DNA from: Flavobacteriales bacterium UBA5692
Lineage (GTDB): Bacteria; Bacteroidota; Bacteroidia; Flavobacteriales_D; Sanyastnellaceae
DNA: 19,451 bases
NCBI GenBank assembly: GCA_002420235.1
Contig: DIHQ01000133.1
Coordinates: forward strand, 41,601 to 61,051
Direction of reading: 5' to 3'
Both the position numbers and the translations under genes were made by a program. This document shows positions 6,969 to 11,946 of this stretch, in pieces; the stretch's first letter is position 1; every line of letters begins with the position of its first letter. The notes beneath the pieces were generated by a model that was not told where the DNA came from, did no database searches, and saw only the letters and a list, made by a program, of their open reading frames with translations.

Positions 6969-8420
6969 TCAGTTTGTCGGAACGCAGACGCTCTGGGGCT
7001 CGGTAAAGAACCGAAGTGCCTCAAACCCTCCCTCTCGGCCAACGCCGCTTGATTTGACGCCGCCAAATGGCGTTCGGAGGTCGCGTACCAGCCAACAATT
7101 GATCCAAGCAATTCCACTCTCAACGAGCCCCGCAACTCGGTGGGCTTTACTAAGATTCTCAGTCCATATGGTGGCTGCCAAGCCGTAAACACTGTCGTTA
7201 GCTAGGGCAATGGCCTCGGTTTCTGAGAAAAATCGCTGCAGGGTGATTACTGGCCCAAATATCTCTTCTTGGTTGATGTTGCACTCGGGCCCGAGCCCTT
7301 CCAAAATTGTAGGCTGAACGAAGTAGCCAGACTTGCAGCGGTCGTTTGGCGCAGGGGCGGCACCCCCGCCGCATAAGACCGTCGCACCTTGTCCTACAGC
7401 GGATTTGATATAGCCGAGTACCTTATCTCGATGCTCGGCAGATACGAGGGCGCCCATTTTTGTGGTCGGGTCGGATGGATCTCCTGGTCGTATTCGTTTG
7501 GCTTTGTTCACCAAGGCGTCTCGAAATGTCTCGTACAGACTGTCCTCAATCAGTACCCGTGATGAACACAAGCAAATTTGACCTTGGTTCGCGAAGGAGG
7601 AGCGAATCGTTGTAGCAACTGCTTTTTCGAGGTCGCAATCTGCGAACACAATCGCTGGATTTTTACCACCTAGCTCCAAACTTAATTTCTTGAACATGCC
7701 AGCTGTCGTGCGGGTAATTTCGGCGCCAGTTTGGGTGCCTCCAGTGAAGGAGATCGCTTTGACAAGGGGGTGTTCGACAAGGGCTCGTCCTGCTTCGCCA
7801 CCGAGCCCGTGTATGACATTGAAGGCCCCGGATGGGAACCCTGCCTCTGCAATCCATTCTGAAAGCATCCAAGCTGTAACCGGTGTTACTTCGGAGGGCT
7901 TTGCTACTACACAATTTCCCGCGGCTAAGGCCGGGGCGATTTTCCATGTGAATAGATAAAGAGGTAGATTCCAAGGTGAAATACAACCAACAACCCCAAT
8001 GGGCTTTCTGTGAGTGTAGTGGATGAATTCGCTACCTCCTGGAATATGGACTTCTGAAGCAAAATGTTCGATAGCTCCGGCGAAAAATTCGAGGTTTTTC
8101 TGAGCTCGAGGTATGTCCACTGCGCGGGCAAGAGAAACAGGTTTTCCATTGTCTTGCGATTCGGCCGCAATGAGTGCTTCGCTATGCGTAGCAATCAGTG
8201 CCCCCAATCGTCTTAGGCATGCTGCTCGTTCTTCAAAGGGAGTGGATGACCAGCCGGGAAAAGCTTTGCGTGCAGCCTGAACGGCCGCTTCAACATCGGC
8301 AGCGCCGGAGCGAGGGATTCGAGAGAATATTTTTCCTGTAGCCGGCTCTACATTTTCTAGCCAATTGCCGCTTTCGGAGTTCATCATTTCGCCCCCAATG
8401 AGATTCTGCAGTTCCATCAT
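6969..8420 (-). CDS. NAD-dependent aldehyde dehydrogenase, 2-aminomuconate/2-hydroxymuconate semialdehyde type
   Basis: Oxidises an aldehyde to the acid with NAD+. Starting at ATG 8420 (MMELQNL) it is 483 residues, the usual size; an upstream in-frame TTG at 8465 seems less likely. Catalytic residues are visible: the asparagine of PWNLP (about 151), the glutamate of LELGGK (249) and the cysteine of NQGQIC (283). The nucleotide-binding SFTGGTQTG and the EEIFGPV motif are also present. The C-terminal NCWLVRDLRTPFGGVK with SGVGREGG is characteristic of the ALDH8 group, which includes XylG and the kynurenine-pathway 2-aminomuconate semialdehyde dehydrogenase. Arginines equivalent to those binding the substrate carboxylates (in DIPR and VRDLR) are kept. 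Inference: a step in tryptophan/kynurenine breakdown. No other pathway gene is nearby, so the substrate is not settled. Confidence 0.9.
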   Translation of the reverse strand: MMELQNLIGGEMMNSESGNWLENVEPATGKIFSRIPRSGAADVEAAVQAARKAFPGWSSTPFEERAACLRRLGALIATHSEALIAAESQDNGKPVSLARAVDIPRAQKNLEFFAGAIEHFASEVHIPGGSEFIHYTHRKPIGVVGCISPWNLPLYLFTWKIAPALAAGNCVVAKPSEVTPVTAWMLSEWIAEAGFPSGAFNVIHGLGGEAGRALVEHPLVKAISFTGGTQTGAEITRTTAGMFKKLSLELGGKNPAIVFADCDLEKAVATTIRSSFANQGQICLCSSRVLIEDSLYETFRDALVNKAKRIRPGDPSDPTTKMGALVSAEHRDKVLGYIKSAVGQGATVLCGGGAAPAPNDRCKSGYFVQPTILEGLGPECNINQEEIFGPVITLQRFFSETEAIALANDSVYGLAATIWTENLSKAHRVAGLVESGIAWINCWLVRDLRTPFGGVKSSGVGREGGFEALRFFTEPQSVCVPTN

Positions 8421-8515
8421 GCCCCCAAGATAAATGACGGATAACGATTGCGGATTATTCGCCAAATCCTTTTTACCTTTGCTTTCGCTCAGTTGCGGTA
8501 CAAGGCTACTGACAC

Positions 8516-8589
8516 TCCCCGATGGTGTAATGGTAACACACCGGTTTTTGGTGCCGTTATTCCAGGTTCGAGTCCTGGTCGGGGAACCA
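8516..8589 (+). tRNA. tRNA-Gln, anticodon UUG, CCA encoded
   Basis: A full cloverleaf can be folded by hand. The acceptor stem TCCCCGA pairs perfectly with TCGGGGA. The D-arm is GTGT / ACAC with loop AATGGTA. The anticodon loop TTTTGGT places TTG at positions 34-36. The T-arm is CCAGG / CCTGG with loop TTCGAGT. Discriminator A and CCA are genomically encoded. The anticodon stem has a C-U mismatch at its outermost pair (27-43), and the variable loop has only four bases. It stands alone between two minus-strand protein genes. Confidence 0.96.
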
Positions 8590-8592
8590 ATG

Positions 8593-8615
8593 CCTCAGCA
8601 CGCTGAGGGGATTTT
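8593..8615 (+). terminator. Intrinsic-type terminator of tRNA-Gln
   Basis: CCTCAG-CACG-CTGAGG is a perfect 6-bp stem with a four-base loop, starting three bases after the encoded CCA and followed by GGATTTT. Position and orientation fit termination of the tRNA transcript. It also separates the tRNA from the convergent fibre-like gene that ends at 8642. Confidence 0.6.
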
Positions 8616-8641
8616 GTCCGGATCTGTGGAAGTAATTAAAG

Positions 8642-9850
8642 TTACTCCTCCGCACTCAACATGTCGATTTGGATTTGCATTTCAACAATAATGCTCTGCA
8701 AAGAGTCCACGGCGGAAATCAGGGTTCCGAGTGTAGAAGTGATATCGTAAGTCCCTGCCAAAATCGTCCCATCCACCACAGCGTCGCCATAAATGACGGC
8801 ATTTCCGTTGCTGTGAATTTCAAAAGCATTCGAACGCATGTTGATATCTGTTCCGTTTCCAACTATTAAAAGCGCGCCCTCCGTTTGCAGAGCATTGAAT
8901 TGTCCACAGGCCATTCCGTTGTCTTGATCGGCAACCACTCCGTAACCCGTGGCGAAAGATGCCGTTCCCGTCGAGGTTGAGTTCCTCCCTGCCGCGCGGC
9001 TGTATAATCCGGTTGACGAACTCTCGAAGCCACCCGCGTGGCTGGCATAACCTTCGGCTAGTGTTTGGAAGCCTTCGGCATGAGATAAGTCCCCAGAGGC
9101 GACAGCGGTTTGCCCTTCGGCATGTGAAGCAGATCCACTGGCTTCGGTCTGGCGGCCCTCGGCATGTGAGTATAGCCCAGTAGCATCTGTAGAATATCCT
9201 TCTGAATGGGCAGCAGTACTCGAGGCAAATGTATTGTATCCTTCAGCGTGGCTGTAATTGGCTGTAGCGTCTGTTCCGTAGCCCTCTGCATGGGCGGTAA
9301 GTGCTGTAGCCTGGCTCAGCATTCCTTCGGCGTGGCTTGCCGTTCCACTCGCAGTGGTACCTTCACCTTGCGCACTCGAGCAGGTTGCGCTTGCTGTTGT
9401 TAGTCGATTCTGCGCGTTGCTGTAGGCTCCGCTGGCGTTGGTATTGATTCCGGAAGCGTGAGCGTACAAACCGTTTGCGGCGACGCCAAAGCCTTGCAAA
9501 AATTCATGTTGGACGCGAAGGGATGTATGCACCCAAGCGTAGTTCTCTGCACCAACGGTTGTATCCTGCACGGCCGATAAACCCAAGGAATCCCTCGCTG
9601 CACTAACAGTGCTTGCCCCTGTTCCTCCTAGCGCAACCGGAATGACACCAGTGGGCACGAAATCCTCTCCAAAGTAGGGCAAGAAATTGAGCAGATCAGT
9701 GACGTCAATGGAACCACTGTTGTCACTGTCTGGATTGAAAGGCAGCCCGCTCCCATAAGTTTCTTGAGCAAGAGTCACCGTATTAAAGGTGACGAACAAC
9801 AAGGAAAGCAGTGTTAATTGCAAGGTTGAACGCATGGTACGATTTTTCAT
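8642..9850 (-). CDS. Exported fibre-like protein with YadA-head-type 14-residue repeats
   Basis: 402 residues; function unknown. A signal peptide (residues 1-28, probable cut before QETYG) is followed by an EF-hand or dockerin-like loop (D41, D43, S45, S47, D52 in DSDNSGSIDVTD), then a linker VPVALGGTGAS (from about 69) of the kind seen in phage tail-fibre proteins. Residues 121-316 are fourteen consecutive 14-residue units around SHAEG, the pattern of YadA-type trimeric beta-roll heads. The tail has VGNGTDINMRSNAFEI, also common next to such heads in fibre proteins, then a predicted helical coiled coil (about 371-400). There is no YadA membrane-anchor domain, no T9SS sorting domain and no peptidase S74 chaperone. 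It begins 57 bases after the T9SS cargo gene on the same strand. A homotrimeric stalk or adhesin is the likeliest reading. Confidence 0.88.
   Translation of the reverse strand: MKNRTMRSTLQLTLLSLLFVTFNTVTLAQETYGSGLPFNPDSDNSGSIDVTDLLNFLPYFGEDFVPTGVIPVALGGTGASTVSAARDSLGLSAVQDTTVGAENYAWVHTSLRVQHEFLQGFGVAANGLYAHASGINTNASGAYSNAQNRLTTASATCSSAQGEGTTASGTASHAEGMLSQATALTAHAEGYGTDATANYSHAEGYNTFASSTAAHSEGYSTDATGLYSHAEGRQTEASGSASHAEGQTAVASGDLSHAEGFQTLAEGYASHAGGFESSSTGLYSRAAGRNSTSTGTASFATGYGVVADQDNGMACGQFNALQTEGALLIVGNGTDINMRSNAFEIHSNGNAVIYGDAVVDGTILAGTYDITSTLGTLISAVDSLQSIIVEMQIQIDMLSAEE
8903..9490 (-). repeat. Fourteen 14-residue SHAEG repeats (42-base coding units)
   Basis: Units run without gaps from residue 121 to 316. 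The consensus is roughly YxTxASGxxSHAEG: alanine at position 5, a small residue at 6, SHAEG at positions 10-14. The central units (4-9) are best conserved, while edge units drift to AHASG, SNAQN, SRAAG, SFATG and GMACG. The exact 14-residue period, with no insertion or deletion in 196 residues, matches one turn per unit of a left-handed beta-roll. The 42-base DNA units differ at many silent sites, so recent slippage is not evident. Confidence 0.92.
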
Positions 9851-9878
9851 TTAATGTACAAATTAACAGGCGAGCTGC

Positions 9879-9898
9879 CCGATTCTTTTAAAAATCGG
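9879..9898 (-). other. Stem-loop in the 57-base gap between two surface-protein genes
   Basis: CCGATT and AATCGG form a 6-bp stem around an A/T-rich 8-base loop, 9-28 bases past the stop of the T9SS cargo gene. No T-tract follows on the minus strand. It could be a weak terminator, or a processing or attenuation element that lets part of the transcription continue into the fibre-like gene. Confidence 0.35.
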
Positions 9899-9907
9899 AA
9901 TGGCGCA

Positions 9908-11824
9908 TTAGTTGCGAACAACCCAGCGCATGGTCTCCCGTTTTTGGGAAGTAGTGGCCTGGATGAGGTAACAACCAGAAGTAAGATGACCAGCGTAAAG
10001 CTTGACCTCTTGACGACGGAACTCAGGATCGCTAGGAACAATGTAAGTATCCACTTGATGACCAGTGAGATCGAATACGCGCAGGGTGACTTGCTCACCT
10101 TCCGGAACATTAACCTGGATGGCAGATTCAATTTGCGTTGGATTGGGCCAGAGGGAAGATATCAAAGGCGTTAATGCATAGCTGCTATGCATGAGCTTGT
10201 TTCTTGATTGAGAATTTTCACTTGCTTTCGCTGGTGTCGTTTGGGGCACAGGTGCAAGAGGAGCCTCAGGGCAAGCTGAGCCTTCAAATGTGAGTTCTTG
10301 AAGGAAAGACGACACATTTCCACTGCAATCAGTCCCTGTGTATTTCCGTTGGATGACAAATGGAGCATCTGGTTGGCTTGCGGGATCACCCGAAAGCACA
10401 ACCTCTTCAAAAGAAGTCAGCACCTCCTCGTCACATTCGTCCAAAAATTGGAATGCACACGGCTCGGGCAAAACGACTTCGTTGAGCGCCTCATTGAAGC
10501 ACAATGCGACGTTTGTAGTGCAGGCTTCATTATTCCATTCCGGGGCGGTATTATCCGCTCGAACGTACAGTTGGGGGACCTCGGTGAAGAGGCCGCAAGC
10601 GGGGTTTAAGGCATGATGGAAATGCACTGTTGCCTCTTGTCCGCAAGGTACTGAGGTCAAAACGTCTTCTTCTAAGTCGATGACGAGATCCCCTGTCATG
10701 CCGCTTACATTTTGGTTCAACACCTTTCCGGTCCATGCGAACCATCCGCCTAAGCCATAATTACAATTTACGCTATTTCCTCCGGCCCCGAGTTGGAAAC
10801 GCTTACTTTCACTAAAGGGCATGTGGGATAGTTCCAAATAAGAACCGTCAAGTCCATCGGTTCCAATCAGGTATGAGTGTTCAGCATTGAGGCGGTATGT
10901 GACCATTGTAGCCGTATCGATGCTGCACCCATAAGCCGTAACAAATCCGTGCGATGCATCTTGCGAAAGCCATTCATCGCCCATCAGAGGATGTTCTAAA
11001 ACGAGGTGTACAGTCCACTTCAGGTTGGGATTCAGGACATTTTCCACTTGTCCGTTAACCACTAAGATTCCGTTGGGATACCGCGACACCAAAAGCGGGT
11101 AGGACTCGACGAAATAATCAGATGTGGCCAATCCTAAGGCAGTCAGGCCGAAGACGCGAATAGCTCCGTCTGGACCGATACCGTTAGCCGTAGTACCAAC
11201 GTTTAAAGTGTAGTCAGAAGTGACATCTACCACAAAGGTTCTTACTTCGAGGGGCTCATTGTCGCATCCCGATACTGCTAGTACTTCGCCGATTGGATTC
11301 AACGGAAGGCCTTCGACACAATCGACTTCAACAAGAGGCAGATCCGTAGCGAATACTGGTTGACATCCGCCGCAACCTGTTAAATTCCCGTCGCAATCAT
11401 AATCTGGGAGCGAATAAATACATTGTGTTGGATCAGAAAGGGTGGCCTCAGGATCAAAGGAACATGCTGTGAAGTCCGTACATCCGACACAGGTTTCAAA
11501 ATCGCACTCTGCTTCATTCGGAACGAGGGCGGTTGGATCGAAATTGCATGCATCTATTGACATGCAACCGATGCATGAAAGGAATTCGCAGGAACCGTCA
11601 TTGTACAAGGCTCCAGAATCAAAATTGCACGCATATTGGTTTGTGCACCCAATGCAAGACTGGTAATCACACGACCCATCGTCAACGGTCGCAGTTGGAC
11701 TGAAGTTGCATGCCCAAACATCTGTGCACCCCAATTCATCCGATTGGGCCGTCAGATCATTTGTCCAGCCTAGCACAGTCAGGAGTACGAGTAGTAAAGA
11801 GGTCAGGGCTTGGTTTTGAGCCAT
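9908..11824 (-). CDS. T9SS-secreted protein with four Cys-rich GCT repeats and C-terminal sorting domain
   Basis: 638 residues; specific function unknown. A signal peptide (about 1-26, ending LTAQ) directs Sec export. Residues 32-137 hold four cysteine-rich repeats (GCT..ACNF.P.A...DGSC). A middle region of about 400 residues has no fold I recognise; towards its end, DNTAPEWNN and YTGTDCSGNVSSF resemble HYR/immunoglobulin-like segments of Bacteroidota surface proteins. Residues about 554-638 form a type A T9SS sorting domain: WPNPT, then LRVFDLTGHQV, LTSGCYLIQA and a basic end MRWVVRN. T9SS cargo is moved across the outer membrane, cut near this domain and released or attached to surface lipid/polysaccharide. 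The gene lies 122 bases past leuS and just before the fibre-like gene. Confidence 0.9.
   Translation of the reverse strand: MAQNQALTSLLLVLLTVLGWTNDLTAQSDELGCTDVWACNFSPTATVDDGSCDYQSCIGCTNQYACNFDSGALYNDGSCEFLSCIGCMSIDACNFDPTALVPNEAECDFETCVGCTDFTACSFDPEATLSDPTQCIYSLPDYDCDGNLTGCGGCQPVFATDLPLVEVDCVEGLPLNPIGEVLAVSGCDNEPLEVRTFVVDVTSDYTLNVGTTANGIGPDGAIRVFGLTALGLATSDYFVESYPLLVSRYPNGILVVNGQVENVLNPNLKWTVHLVLEHPLMGDEWLSQDASHGFVTAYGCSIDTATMVTYRLNAEHSYLIGTDGLDGSYLELSHMPFSESKRFQLGAGGNSVNCNYGLGGWFAWTGKVLNQNVSGMTGDLVIDLEEDVLTSVPCGQEATVHFHHALNPACGLFTEVPQLYVRADNTAPEWNNEACTTNVALCFNEALNEVVLPEPCAFQFLDECDEEVLTSFEEVVLSGDPASQPDAPFVIQRKYTGTDCSGNVSSFLQELTFEGSACPEAPLAPVPQTTPAKASENSQSRNKLMHSSYALTPLISSLWPNPTQIESAIQVNVPEGEQVTLRVFDLTGHQVDTYIVPSDPEFRRQEVKLYAGHLTSGCYLIQATTSQKRETMRWVVRN
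11414..11731 (-). repeat. Four GCT...ACNF...DGSC repeats in the T9SS protein
   Basis: The units start at residues 32, 59, 86 and 114, a 27-28-residue period. Each has GCx-x-x-x-AC(N/S)F, then a spacer and a final C. Units 1 and 2 end in DGSC, while units 3 and 4 diverge (EAEC, PTQC). Even cysteine content suggests disulphides within units. Repeats of this kind are frequent in exported proteins of marine Flavobacteriia; their role is not known to me. Confidence 0.85.
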
Positions 11825-11868
11825 TCAGCTTTGTGGTAGATTCAAACCGAATGATTTGATTTAACAAG

Positions 11869-11897
11869 GTCTTGATTTTTTCACGAATAATCAAGAC
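11869..11897. other. Perfect 8-bp inverted repeat between leuS and the T9SS gene
   Basis: GTCTTGAT and ATCAAGAC flank a 13-base A/T-rich loop, 50 bases beyond the leuS stop and 45 bases before the T9SS gene start. It could be the leuS terminator (no long T-tract follows on the minus strand) or an operator/leader structure for the downstream surface genes. I could not identify a convincing promoter in this 122-base gap. Confidence 0.35.
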
Positions 11898-11946
11898 AAA
11901 GGATGCAAATCTATGGATGAATACCAGTTTATTGATAATTAAGCGG

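Noticed and set aside
8642..9850. Trimeric autotransporter adhesin (YadA/Hia class)
   Set aside because: The head repeats fit, but the C-terminal four-strand anchor barrel is absent and the protein ends in a short helix, so it cannot be called an autotransporter.
6700..9850. Shared sequence TACGATTTTTCATT at the starts of the OmpA-like and fibre-like genes
   Set aside because: It encodes only a common MKNR start on the minus strand, and similarity does not extend further, so it is probably chance plus common signal-peptide codons.
8642..11824. Prophage remnant or tail-fibre cassette
   Set aside because: Only the fibre-like motifs point that way. There is no other phage gene or integrase nearby, and I found no attachment repeats next to the tRNA-Gln gene.
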